Shown here: one piece after another, positions 1-12,409 of the stretch
How the letters are laid out: every line of letters begins with the position of its first letter
Position numbering within the stretch: the stretch's first letter is position 1
Assembly (NCBI GenBank): GCA_029216955.1
Contig: JANAVB010044017.1
Coordinates: 4,672,234-4,736,233, forward strand
Direction of reading: 5' to 3'
DNA length: 64,000 bases
DNA from: Iris pallida
Taxonomy: Eukaryota > Streptophyta > Magnoliopsida > Asparagales > Iridaceae
Notes under the pieces: model-generated
Databases searched by the model: none
What the model was told of the DNA's origin: nothing
What the model saw: the letters and a program-made list of their open reading frames with translations, nothing else
Position numbers and translations under genes: made by a program

Positions 1-107
1 TGAATAGCCAACTGAATATATACTTACCATTTAGGCTTACAACCGAACATGCCAACTTTGCTTATAATATCTCTGGTACTACTGAGTTACACTGTTCCAT
101 ACATTAT
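1..107 (-). repeat. Left (3') LTR of LARD-like element, first fragment
   Basis: The segment matches the right LTR from about 16231 onward (shared gaatagccaactgaatata). The match resumes at 11009 after the inserted element, so 1-107 and 11009-12409 are halves of one LTR. Confidence 0.75.
103..107. repeat. Target-site duplication ATTAT (mate at 11009-11013)
   Basis: The five bases before the left LTR equal the five after the right LTR, as expected for integrase-mediated insertion. The interrupted host LTR continues directly after the second copy. Confidence 0.9.
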
Positions 108-3100
108 TGTCACGACCCGCACCCTGAGGAAGGGCACGAGAACGTGGGTACGTCCAGCCTACGCCGCAGTGTCGGCGGTAGAACGCTGTAGAGTTCGTCT
201 ATAACATCTAACATCTAACAATAATATGATATAAACATATTATCTCCGCACAGAGGTATAATATAACATCTCAACTTTATATCTCAATCACAAGTCTAGG
301 AAAGATAGAGCACGATATGGAAATCAGATAAAAGAAAGGAACTGAAATATAAATAGAGTTATCACACCACACAAAGTAGATGTCCAACACAAATAAATAC
401 AAGTCCTGAAATATAACTAAAACTCAACTAACAATCGGAACAATCCGATACAAACTGAAAGCTGTAAATACTAGACTAGACTAGGCTAGACTCTACTGAG
501 CTAGATGCTCCTCGGGGTCCTGAAGGTCATCCTCTTGTGCCCCATAGAAGGTAGGGCAGTCATCATCATCATCTGTAATATTTTCAACAGGTCCAGTCAG
601 GACAGGAGCGAGCACAATACATCTCACGCAGTTCATATCATGTTGGGAAATGTAAAGCATGCAAAGAGTAAGATACATGAACTGTAAGAAAAGTATATGA
701 AAACGAGAGAGAATTTATAACTGAAACATATTTATATAGGATAAGTAAAACTACAATACTAGTGATTTAGAGCACAATATGGTTATGTAAATGGCTTAGG
801 TAAAACAATAACAATAGGTAGCTCCATCATACGTGAGTGTACAATAGATGCGAATAAGATTGCACAAGATGGGATTTAATCACATAACCATTCCTACTCA
901 CCCTCCCCAATCAATACACAAGGATCCAGTCAAGTTACGTTACCTTGTACAAGAGGTTTTTATCATGTTTGCTCACGTGATCATGAGAGTACAAGATTGC
1001 ACAAGAGTATACATGAAAGCGGTATACATGAAATACAAGATGTTCGTGAAAAGCACATGACAGCTGCATCTGATGCACTCCGAGGGAGATAACATCGCAT
1101 AACAAGATCCATATAGTACCAATCCGTGATAACAACGTGACATCCTCATGTAAAGTAATCTAGAGCAAGAATATAAATCCTAACAAGTATGAAATGATCA
1201 GAGAATGTACTCGCCTGTCACCCTGAATGACTGATATGAATAGATGTCCGAACTGGTGTCACGGAGTCCTATTTAGAGTAAAACAGGTTAAGATGTGTTC
1301 AATATGAAATAATAGAAATCTGCAGTGCAAGCTACATGATTCTAAGTCAAACTAGGTCTACTAGTCCAATCTAGGTCAACTCTAGTCTGACTAGGTCAAC
1401 ACCAAGCCAAGCCTATACCAAGCATATGCCAAACCATATCTCAATATCATATATCAATATCAATATCACATATCATATCATATATCAATATCATATATCA
1501 ATATCATATATTAATATCGTATATCAATATCAATCTATATATATCTACTACCATATAATATATATACCCTTATCATAATACACTATATAAAATAGTTTAT
1601 ATATATATATCAATACACTATATGAGGGTAACCCTCAACCTAATCCATAACCTATACCAAACCCTCACACACTCATACTCTCACTAACTCTCTAACACGA
1701 TACCCACAACTAAAATATTAGTCTAACTCTCATACACTAACATAAATTGAATGGTACAACATCATAAATAAGATAACAGTGAAGACTAACCTTCAATTTA
1801 CTCTTCTGTCACTAAGGCCTAACCTAAGCCTATTGGTCTCATAACCACACACCACACTAGTCTATGGGAAATTGGGGGAAGAATGGGCTGTCAAATGCCA
1901 AATGGGGAAAAGAGATTTGGGGCTGCCTAGTGCAGCCCCTACTGCTGCACTTGGATACACCCATGCCAAGCCAACCCTGGCCTAGGCAGGGCAGCACCCT
2001 GCTGTTGGGGCCTGCCTGCAGGGCAAGGCAAGGCCTGCCTGCAAGGCCAACCAATAATGTAGCATGGCAAGGCCTGCCAAGCAAGGTAAGGCCTGCTGCT
2101 ACTGCTGCTATTCAACCCTCATCCCCTCTTCAATCTAATTCACCCATAACCTATATACAACATGCATATGGACATATATCTATACCTTCAGTTATTATTA
2201 ATCTACCTTTACATCTAACTTATAATTAAACCAATAAAACCAATACACATATATAAAACTAAAACTTAATACTGAATATAAGTATCAAGAGCTCTAATTG
2301 AAGCCAACCCATCTCAGGTATTTCATTTAAACCCCAGGTTTCAGTTTTTACATTGAATCCCAGGATTCAGTTTTTGCAAAATCTCAGTTTTAATATCAAG
2401 GGAAGGGAAACATTTCTCAGGTTTTTACTTGGTAACTCTCAGGTTAACCTTCATTCAGTTTTGTGCATGTGTGTGTAGTGTTTATCATAGAATCTCAGTT
2501 CACTGTTTAAATTCAAATCCCAGTTTCTTACCAATAGTTCTCAGGTTTTCTTTTTACTTATGAACCCACAGATTTTTTTAGTATAAAATCTCAGTTTTAC
2601 AGTCCCTTGTTTACATTTCAGAATTTGAGCCCAAACCACACCCAAACATACCAAATTTTGACACACACTTAGGAATCACATAGGTGCACATATTAGAGTT
2701 TTAATTTCATGCAAATAAAAGTATAGATAGGTTAAAATCAATGCAAAAACTCGATTTCGAAATTCTGGAAACAGTAAAAAAAATGGACTGTTAATGTAAG
2801 ATATCAGGAAATCGGGTATTTGGATAATTGATCTGCAAAAACAAAGTAAAATGATAATTAAAAGGTTGGTAAATGAAGATACACAAGTGATGGTGTCAAG
2901 GAGTGTCTTCGTGTCCAAGAACTGGACACGAATCGTGTCCAAATCACCACACAAAAACAGACCCAAAACTGTGTGAAAAAACAGTATCGTGCACAGCGTG
3001 CAAGTCGAGCTAGGACACGACACACGCAACCTTGGGTCTCGTGCACGTGTCAGTAGCTAGGGTAGGTCTAGGGCTTTGTGTCTAGCACCCTGAAATGGGT

Positions 3101-4470
3101 CAACACCGTGTCGTGTTCGAGTTCTCAACCCGTATTAGTAGGGGTTTTCCCGCGTGTGTACAGTGTGCGCGTGCCAGTGTAATTTTAGTGCAGGCCCGAG
3201 AACTCCCTCGATACTCCACCATATCACCTGAAATTTTGTGGGTGGCCTGACAGTCATGGCCCCCACGTGTACACCAAATTTGGTATGTCCAAGTGTCGTG
3301 TACAGGGAGAATTTCGTGTCGGGTAGCAGGGCATGGGTACGGGGCCTGTGCGCGTGTGTGCGTGTCCATTTTGGACACGAAAACTTCCAAACTTCGACTC
3401 AGTCAAAATGATTAGTGATATACATATAATAACTTAATTTTCCATTCAATTAGAATCTAAAATTAACATAATTTACTTCTCACAAACATTTCATCGAACA
3501 CCCTATTTTAAACACCGATACGTGTCCGATACGGACACGAAATGGACACGAATTCCTACCAAACTTGGGCTACACTTAGGGGGACCCTAAATGAATGCAT
3601 CCATGGGAAGAAAACTAGAATTTAATAGGTTTTGTAGGGTTTTACCTATTGAGGGTGAAACCTCAATTTAGAGCTATTGAATGAGGGCTTCCTTTGATCT
3701 TGCGACGATCCCGAGCCTCCGAATCCTTGCTAGCTACCCACAAATAGTACCCTCTACTGTAGGGGAGTCCAATGCAAAAGACTAGGCTCAATTTGGACTT
3801 GTTTTGGATATTTGGGGAGGAGTTGAGGAAGAACACTAAAAGAGGCAAATAAAAATGATTAAAAATATGCAATTGATTAATGTGTTGTATTTATAGAGGG
3901 GGGGGATGTGATGGCTGTCATTAGGTTAGGGTTAGGGTTTAGGATGAGTGGTCAAGGCTTCTCCAACAATTCCTAGGCAATCAAATGGCTCACAATTAAA
4001 GTAACCATTCTTAACCTTTAGCCTAAAATATCCTATTAACAAATATCTAGATATTAACCTAAATTATTACTTAGTTGAAACCATCTAACTTAGTCTCTAT
4101 GGTCATGACTATCATCTAGATTAGGCTCAATTTCTAGGTCAAGTCCTAACAAATAGATTAGCACAATATTTAATTAATATAATTTACAATTTTACAAAAT
4201 TATCAAAATGACCAAAATACCCCTAGGCTAAAAAGTTATAATTAGTCATCCTAATCACATGACTAGGCACCCTTGGTCATGGTTAGTCTCTAGGCTCAAC
4301 AAACTCTAGAGTTACACTAGTCAATCACCAAAATCACAAGTCGTGATTTTAAATAGTTTTAAATTAACTAAAAATCACCGAAAAATTATAACATGGTTTA
4401 AATATCATTATTAAATGATTAAAATTATAAAATTTCAAATTTACCCTTATTTTAGAAATTGGGTGCTACA
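108..4470 (-). repeat. 3' LTR of the TR-GAG element
   Basis: Nearly identical to 6645-11008. It is not coding: the small reading frames in it recur in both copies without family features. It contains AT-rich microsatellite-like sequence at 1430-1620 (repeated atatcaat), a compound CTGCC-rich stretch at 1920-2110, repeated ctcaggtt/ctcagttt words at 2310-2610, and many CGTGTCC/GGACACG inverted words at 2900-3560. A TATA-like box on the minus strand lies at 3887-3898. Confidence 0.9.
3887..3940 (-). promoter_or_regulatory. Putative LTR promoter copy: TATA box and telo-box
   Basis: On the minus strand CTCTATAAATAC lies at 3887-3898, and the plant telo-box word AAACCCTAA lies upstream at 3932-3940, next to a short CCCTAA run and a G/C homopolymer. 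The same arrangement is in the other LTR at 10423-10479, which is the copy upstream of gag. The promoter role is inferred from motif and position only. Confidence 0.5.
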
Positions 4471-4486
4471 AGTCTACCCTCCTTAG
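4471..4486 (-). promoter_or_regulatory. Polypurine tract of the TR-GAG element
   Basis: On the minus strand the sequence just before the 3' LTR is a purine-rich AAGGAGGGTAGACT, followed directly by TGTAGCACCC. This is the normal place for plus-strand DNA priming and confirms the orientation. The upstream context (ggacgaaattcttct) is common at the 3' end of plant Ty3/gypsy elements. Confidence 0.8.
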
Positions 4487-4931
4487 AAGAATTTCGTCCT
4501 CGAAATTAAGATGGTCGTATTCCTTCTAGGTCAAACCCCCAACAAAAACCACAGTCTCAACATACATTCCGATAATCATATACGTCTGTCAAAAATCATG
4601 ATACTCAGAATCTTCGTCATGCTAGTGAGCAAGGCTACGATATTCACAGAGTCCTTGACTATGGTACATACCTCTAGAATCATGGTATTTAAAATTTTCG
4701 CATTGCCGCATGCTTGGCCGCGAAAACCTTAAATTCCCACACCCGAGAAGTACGTCCAAAATCTGACTATGTGTCCTCACTATGCCAGCTATCATGACTA
4801 TAGAAGACTCTAGATCCCATAATCGAGACGACCTAGCCCATACGACTATCTTAGAAGAAATAAATCACAATGAAACATCTGAACAAAATTTATCAACTAC
4901 CAGGTACGGATAGAATCGAATTTCAAGACAG
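4487..4931 (-). other. 3' untranslated remnant of the TR-GAG internal region
   Basis: About 445 bp between the gag stop and the polypurine tract. No pol motif is visible. In a full Ty3/gypsy element protease, reverse transcriptase, RNase H and integrase would lie here, so about 3-4 kb is missing relative to an autonomous relative. Confidence 0.6.
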
Positions 4932-6419
4932 TTATAAGGGGGCAAATGCGGAAATGGAATCGAAAAGATTGGAACCTGCAATCAGCTCTCCCTCTGCCTG
5001 TGCATCCTCGACTGCCATGGCGAAAGCTCGCCCCTGCTGGCCTCCCTTGGCCTGTTGCTGATGCTGGACAAACCTCTGCTGCTGAGTCTGCAACGGTGGT
5101 CCTGTCTGCTGCCCTGTCGGAGCTCTAGCTCCTGCTACTGTCTGAGTCAATCGTGCCAAGTTCTTGGGACACTCCCTCAACTGATGCTCTGCCGAACCAC
5201 AAAGTAAACACAGGCCCTGCCTCTTCCTGCAGTCGCCCCATCCGTGACCTTGCTTCTTGCAGAAGTCACATGCAGTATGTTTTTGCTGCCTGGGAGCCTG
5301 CTGGTGAAGTACATGTCCCTGGCCCTGAAATGGCTGCTGAACTGGCCTCTGCTGTATGTGAGGGCGCTTGGCTGGCCCTGCACTAGAACTAGCCCCTAAG
5401 GTATCACTGCCCCTCTTCGGCTTGAGGCCGAAGTCCTCCTCTGCAATCTGTGCGTCCATCAATATCTGATCGAACGTCGCATCACGGCGACCTGAGGTGC
5501 GGGTGCGCACTGCATGAATAAGTCCCCTACGAAACTTACGAGCCTTCTGCCCCTTATTCTGAATCAGATCGGAAGCGAACCTGCTAAGGCAGAAGAACTC
5601 TGCTGCATACTCGTCCACCGACGAGTTCCCCTGTACTAGACCCACAAACTGGCCCTCCAACGCTGTGAGAGCCACATCTGGAAAGAACTTCTCTTTGAAG
5701 AGCCGCCTGAAGTTCTCCCATGATATACCCTTCACTGACACCTGAGGGTCTGTCCGAAACCATGTCAAAGCGATGTCAAAGAACTGGCTGGCCGCAGATG
5801 TCACCCAAAGTTCCTTCGGAACCTCTGCTAACTCTAGGCTCCTCTGGACGTCCTCCAACCAGTCGTCAGCATACAGGATACCCTCGGTACCCTTGAAGTC
5901 CCTCGGATTCATCTTCCTAAAATCCAGACATGTACCAGGCCTCCTCTGACTCTGCTGCTGCTGAACTGGGGCACCTCGACCTGTACCCGGGACTACCCTC
6001 TCAACTGTTGTCATCGCCAGCTGGTAGGAGTTCTCCATACTCTGTCGTAGAACCTCTGTCTGACGGTGGGATGCGTCAGCCTGATGCTGCTGTGCCTCTG
6101 CCTGGGCCCTCTGAGTCTGCATCATCTGCAGTATAAGGGCCATCATCTGCTGCGTATCTGTCGGTAGCGGAGGTGGCGATAGAAAAATCTCGGAAGTAAC
6201 TATGGATGGTCCCGCTGCAGGAGGTGGAAGACCTCAGGGAACTGCCGCTGCTACTCCTGCCTGAAGGGCAGAAACTGAGGCCACTGCTCTCTTGACTGCT
6301 ACTCCCGTAGCCGGAGGTGGAAGACCTTCCGGATCTGACCTCTCTGGAACTGTACTAGGCCCTGCTGCCTGAGAACGAGTAAGCGGCATCCTGAGGACAG
6401 ATTGAAACAAGGAGATCAA
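4932..6419 (-). pseudogene. gag: Ty3/gypsy gag with one in-frame stop
   Basis: Gag forms the particle that packages retrotransposon RNA. The open part 4932-6146 gives 404 residues from its first Met. A glutamine-rich N-terminal part is followed by the retrotransposon gag core at about 88-215 (WLEDVQ, WENFRRLF, VDEYAAEF) and two CCHC zinc knuckles at 293-306 and 313-326, both with all four ligands. It ends just where protease would start. The same frame is open upstream to 6419, interrupted only by a TGA at 6234-6236; the more likely native start is therefore upstream (MPLTRSQ or an earlier Met). A short motif encoding GLPPPA occurs on both sides of the stop, so a small duplication may be involved. 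If the downstream Met is used, a shorter gag with both knuckles could still be made. Confidence 0.85.
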
Positions 6420-6644
6420 TATGGCACATGATAAGGAAAATCAAGGAAGGACAATTAAATTTAGTTACAAGAAGAGTTGTCATGGTAATCAAAAGATCAG
6501 AGTTTTTCTTAAATGTGATTGAGTAACTCTTTATACTGCCTATTCCTATATCCTAACAGCAGGCTCGTAGCAGCACTCTAAGTCGAGCACCACTACGAAA
6601 TTGCACTAGTTGCGACTCGACCTGCATGGGCCACCACAAAAACG
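6420..6644 (-). other. Leader between 5' LTR and gag; primer site not recognised
   Basis: About 225 bp between LTR and gag start. On the minus strand the sequence after the LTR begins CGTTTTTGTGGTGGCCCAT. It does not contain the iMet-type TGGTATCAGAGC seen in other elements here. Either another tRNA is used (the TGG near the LTR would fit a tRNA 3' CCA) or the site has decayed. Confidence 0.5.
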
Positions 6645-9600
6645 TGTCACGACCCGCACCCTGAGGAAGGGCACGAGAACGTGGGTACGTCCAGCCTACG
6701 CCGCAGTGTCGGCGGTAGAACGCTGTAGAGTTCGTCTATAACATCTAACATCTAACAATAATATGATATAAACATATTATCGTCGCACAGAGGTATAATA
6801 TAACATCTCAACTTATATCTCAATCACAAGTCTAGGAAAGATAGAGCACGATATGGAAATCAGTTAAAAGAAAGGAACTGAAATATAAATAGAGTTATCA
6901 CACCACACAAAGTAGATGTCCAACACAAATAAATATAATTCCTGAAATATAACTAAAACTCAACTAACAATCGGAACAATCCGATACAAACTGAAAGCTG
7001 TAAATACTAGACTAGACTAGGCTAGACTCTACTGAGCTAGATGCTCCTCGGGCTCCTGAAGGTCACCCTCTTGTGCCCCATAGAAGGTAGGGCAGTCATC
7101 ATCATCATTTGTAATATTTTCAACAGGTCCAGTCAGGACAGGAGCGAGCACAATACATCTCACGCAGTTCATATCATGTTGGGAAATGTAAAGCATGCAA
7201 AGAGTAAGATACATGAACTGTAAGAAAAGTATATGAAAACGAGAGAGAATTTATAACTGAAACATATTTATATAGGATAAGTAAAACTGCAATACTAGTG
7301 ATTTAGAGCACAATATGGTTATGTAAATGGCTTAGGTAAAACAATAACAATAGGTAGCTCCATCATACGTGAGTGTACAATAGATGCGCACAAGATTGCA
7401 CAAGATGGGATTTAATCACATAACCATTCCTACTCACCCTCCCCAATCAATACACAAGGATCCAGTCAAGTTACGTTACCTTGTACAAGAGGTTTTTATC
7501 ATGTTTGCTCACGTGATCATGAGAGTACAAGATTGCACAAGAGTATACATGAAAGCGGTGTACATGAAATACAAGATGTTCGTGAAAAGCACATGACAGC
7601 TGTATCTGATGCACCCCGAGGGAGATAACATCGCATAACAAGATCCATATAGTACCAATCCGTGATAACAACGTGACAGCATCATGTAAAGTAATCTAGA
7701 GCAAGAATATAAATCCTAACAAGTATGAAATGATCAGAGAATGTACTCGCCTGTCACCCTGAATGACTGATATGAATAGATGTCCGAACTGGTGTCACAG
7801 AGTCCTATTTAGAGTAAAATAGGTTAAGATGTGTTCAATATGAAATAATAGAAATCTGCAGTGCAAGCTACATGATTCTAAGTCAAACTAGGTCTACTAG
7901 TCCAATCTAGGTCAACTCTAGTCTGACTAGGTCAACACCAAGCCAAGCCTATACCAAGCCTATGCCAAACCATATCTCAATATCATATATCAATATCAAT
8001 ATCACATATCATATCATATATCAATATCATATATCAATATCATATATTAATATCGTATATCAATATCAATCTATATATATCTACTACCATATAATATATA
8101 TACCCTTATCATAATACACTATATAAAATAGTTTATATATATATCAATACACTATATGAGTGTAACCCTCAACCTAATCCATAACCTATACCAAACCCTC
8201 ACACACTCATACTCTCACTAACTCTCTAACACGATACCCACAACTAAAATATTAGTCTAACTCTCATACTCTAACATAAATTGAATGGTACAACATCATA
8301 AATAAGATAACAGTGAAGACTAACCTTCAATTTACTCTTCTGTCACTAAGGCCTAACCTAAGCCTATTGGTCTCATAACCACACACCACACTAGTCTATG
8401 GGAAATTGGGGGAAGAATGGGCTGTCAAATGCCAAATGGGGAAAAGAGATTTGGGGCTGCCTAGTGCAGCCCCTACTGCTGCACTTGGATACACCCATGC
8501 CAAGCCAACCCTGGCCTAGGCAGGGCAGCACCCTGCTGCTGGGGCCTGCCTGCAGGGCAAGGCAAGGCCTGCCTGCAAGGCCAACCAATAATGTAGCATG
8601 GCAAGGCCTGCCAAGCAAGGCAAGGCCTGCTGCTACTGCTGCTATTCAACCCTCATCCCCTCTTCAATCTAATTCACCCATAACCTATATACAACATGCA
8701 TATGGACATATATCTATATACCTTCAGTTATTATTAATCTACCTTTACATCTAACTTATAATTAAACCAATAAAACCAATACACATATATAAAACTAAAA
8801 CTTAATACTGAATATAAGTATCAAGAGCTCTAATTGAAGCCAACCCATCTCAGGTATTTTATTTAAACCCCAGGTTTCAGTTTTCACATTGAATCCCAGG
8901 TTTTAGTTTTTGCAAAATCTCAGTTTTAATATCAAGGGAAGGGAAACATTTCTCAGGTTTTTACTTGGTAACTCTCAGGTTAACCTTCATTCAGTTTTGT
9001 GCATGTGTGTGTAGTATTTATCATAGAATCTCAGTTCACTGTTTAAATTCAAATCCCAGTTTCTTACCAATAGTTCTCAAGTTTTCTTTTTACTTATGAA
9101 CCCACAGATTTTTTTAGTATAAAATCTCAGTTTTACAGTCCCTTGTTTACATTTCAGAATTTGAGCCCAAACCACACCCAAACATACCAAATTTTGACAC
9201 ACACTTAGGAATCACATAGGTGCACATATTAGAGTTTTAATTTCATGCAAATAAAAGTATAGATAGGTTAAAATCAATACAAAAACTCGATTTCGAATTT
9301 CTGGAAACAGTGAAAAAAATGGACTGTTAATGTAAGATATCAGGAAATCGGGTATTTGGATAATTGATCTACAAAAACAAAGTAAAATGATAATTAAAAG
9401 GTTGGTAAATGAAGATACACAAGTGATGGTGTCAAGGAGTGTCTTCGTGTCCAAGAACTGGACACAAATCGTGTCCAAATCACCACACAAACACAGACAC
9501 AAAACTGTGTGAAAAAACAGTGTCGTGCACGCGTGCAAGTCGAGCTAGGACACGACACACGCAACCTTGGGTCTCGTGCACGTGTCAGTAGCTAGGGTAG

Positions 9601-11008
9601 GTCTAGGGCTTTGTGTCTAGCACCCTGAAATGGGTCAACACCGTGTCGTGTCCGAGTTCTCAACCCGTATCAGTGGGGGTTTTTCCGCGTGTGTACAGTG
9701 TGCGCGTGCCAGTGTAATTTCAGTGCAGGCCCGAGAACTCCCTCGATACTCCACCATATCACCTGAAATTTTGTGGGTGGCCTGACAGTCATGGCCCCCA
9801 CGTGTACACCAAATTTGGTGTGTCCAAGTGTCGTGTACAGGGAGAATTTCTTGTCGGGTAGCAGGGCATGGGTACGGGGCCTGTGCGCGTGTGTGCGTGT
9901 CCATTTTGGACACGAAAACTTCCAAACTTCGACTCAGTCCAAATGATTAGTGATATACATATAATAACTTAATTTTCTATTCAATTAGAATCTAAAATTA
10001 ACATAATTTACTTCTCACAAACATTTCATCGAACACCCTATTTTAAACACCGATACGTGTCCGATACGGACACGAAATGTACACGAATTCCTACCAAACT
10101 TGGGCTACACTTAGGGGGACCCTAAATGAATGCATCCATGGAAAGAAAACTAGAATTTAATAGGTTTTGTAGGGTTTTACCTATTGAGGGTGAAACCTCA
10201 ATTTAGAGCTATTTGAATGAGGGCTTCCTTCGATCTTGCGACGATCCCGAGCCTCCGAATCCTTGCTAGCTACCCACAAGTAGTACCCTCTACTGTAGGG
10301 GAGTCCAATGCAAAAGACTAGGCTCAATTTGGACTTGTTTTGGATATTTGGGGAGGAGTTGAGGAAGAACACTAAAAGAGGCAAATAAAAATGATTAAAA
10401 ATATGCAATTGATTAATGTGTTGTATTTATAGAGGGGGGGGGGGATGTGATGGCTGTCATTAGGTTAGGGTTAGGGTTTAGGATGAGTGGTCAAGGCTTC
10501 TCCAACAATTCCTAGGCAATCAAATGGCTCACAATTAAAGTAACCATTCTTAACCTTTAGCCTAAAATATCCTATTAACAAATATCTAGATATTAACCTA
10601 AATTATTACTTAGTTGAAACCATCTAACTTAGTCTCTATGGTCATGACTATCATCTAGATTAGGCTCAATTTCTAGGTCAAGTCCTAACAAATAGATTAG
10701 CACAATATTTAATTAATACAATTTACAATTTTACAAAATTATCAAAATGACCAAAATACCCCTAGGCTAAAAAGTTATAATTAGTCATCCTAATCACATG
10801 ACTAGGCTTCCTTGGTCATGGTTAGTCTCTAGGCTCAACAAACTTTAGAGTTACACTAGTCAATCACCAAAATCACAAGTCGTGATTTTAAATAGTTTTA
10901 AATTAACTAAAAATCACCAAAAATCATAACATGGTTTAAATATCATTATTAAATGATTAAAATTATAAAATTTCAAATTTACTCTTATTTTAGAAACTGG
11001 GTGCTATA
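6645..11008 (-). repeat. 5' LTR of the TR-GAG element
   Basis: Second copy of the 4.36-kb repeat. On the element strand it begins TATAGCACCC instead of TGTAGCACCC, a single change in the terminal dinucleotide that integrase normally needs. The TATA-like box lies at 10423-10434 and the telo-box at 10471-10479 (minus strand), upstream of gag. A G-run beside the TATA box differs in length from the other LTR. Confidence 0.9.
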
Positions 11009-12409
11009 ATTATGTCCCATATAGTAGAAGACATCGTCTTGCAAGAAGAGCTTCTACACACCCATCCGATTCATTGATGCCAAGTACTGATCAAACGATT
11101 TCCCCATGCACAAGCACCTGTAATAGTGCCCACAAACGTGGGTCAATACATCATCTATGTACTGGCGAGCAGTACTGGCCTAACTCAAATAAGAAGACAA
11201 CACTAAGTAATCATGTTATATAACATTATTTAAAGTGGTCTTTCTCGTTGCCTTAGGATCGATTAGCAGTTCATATCCGACAAAAGTAAAGCATGCATTT
11301 ATTCATAGGCAGCATAATGTAAAGTAATATAGTATCACCCTCTGGTGATTTCTTACATGTAGCTATCTTGTACATTTATAATACTTATTCAGCCTGCACA
11401 AGACATTGTTAGAAATAATATCATATTATCATAATTCTCACCATTCAGGTGATTCTTACCAACAGCCGATATCCTTCCCTGTAATTGAGTAATAACTTAC
11501 TCTTCCTGTATAAGACATCATTAGCACTAGACCTATCTATATGAAGGTCACTGGCGAACTGGTATAACGATGCCCCTTGTAGTGCGGGTATCTAGCCCCA
11601 CTGAAGGTCCCGTATACCGATGCTAGTACGTAGGCACTAATCCTTATTTTCTCTAGGATGAACCGGGTCCGTAGTCGCGGAGTACCGTTCGAGGAACTAT
11701 GTTATACAAAAGTTGTCCATGACCATACAAGTATATGCAACTTATCTATGAAGAAATATATAATGCGTGATAAGAAAAACTTAAGTAATCAGCCACCATT
11801 CTCGTTCGTATTGCCACCTTTGCCTTGAGCTGAGCTCACAAATACCAACTGCCCAATACAGGACTTAGTGTAATCACCATTCTATATCGGCGATGAGATA
11901 ATAGAATGTTAACTACTCAATCTCTTACCCACATCTTTGATACCATATGTTCTCTCGGTCATAATTCAAGCATACTCACTACCCAGTTCTTGGGACTTAG
12001 TATCTGTGTTACCATATATTCATCGAGCTATGGGCTTGATATACTCACCACCCAAGTATTTGGGACTTTTCCTTCATCTGTCATGTATTTCATAGCAACA
12101 ACACGCAAGCACAGAATTTATGAAATGATATGCAACAGTTTTTGGGTCATATGATTAATTATCTTTCATTAACTTTCTAGGTTCCTTGCAATATCATATT
12201 TAGCAACTCAACAAGAACATAGCATACTATCTTTTATTAAGCGTGAAGCTAAAGGATCTTCGAAGGGTTCAACACTACTCACTTTATTAAGACGACTTCC
12301 GCCACGATTGTGTAGCCTTCTAAGCGATCCTTCGCATATTCCTAAGTCCAACAAAGCTTCATCGAACCAACCAGTCATCATAAAGCATCTTGCGGGTCGG
12401 GGCACTACA
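11009..12409 (-). repeat. Left (3') LTR of LARD-like element, second fragment
   Basis: Aligns by eye with 16277-17690 of the right LTR, starting ATTATGTCCCATATAG and ending GCGGGTCGGGGCACTACA. It also contains blocks related, in reverse orientation, to the old LTR pair at 39.7-42.7 kb (for example gttgtccatgaccata and ctatatgaaggtcact). Confidence 0.8.

Larger units (their letters stand above)
108..11008 (-). mobile_element. TR-GAG type LTR retrotransposon (Ty3/gypsy gag only, 4.36-kb LTRs)
   Basis: Two direct repeats of about 4363 bp (108-4470 and 6645-11008) enclose only 2174 bp of internal sequence. The insertion is flanked by a perfect 5-bp duplication, ATTAT, at 103-107 and 11009-11013. 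LTRs start TGTCACGACCC on the plus strand and end GCTACA on the left and GCTATA on the right. The internal part has a chromovirus-like gag on the minus strand and no protease, reverse transcriptase or integrase. That matches the known class of non-autonomous terminal-repeat retrotransposons with a GAG domain. In one sampled stretch of about 250 bp the LTRs differ at about six positions, so insertion is fairly recent. It is nested in the LTR of the LARD-like element. Confidence 0.9.

Noticed and set aside
2676..3390. Reading frames of 96-117 codons in the 4.36-kb LTR
   Set aside because: They recur in the other LTR with differing ends, lie in LTR sequence and have no motif.
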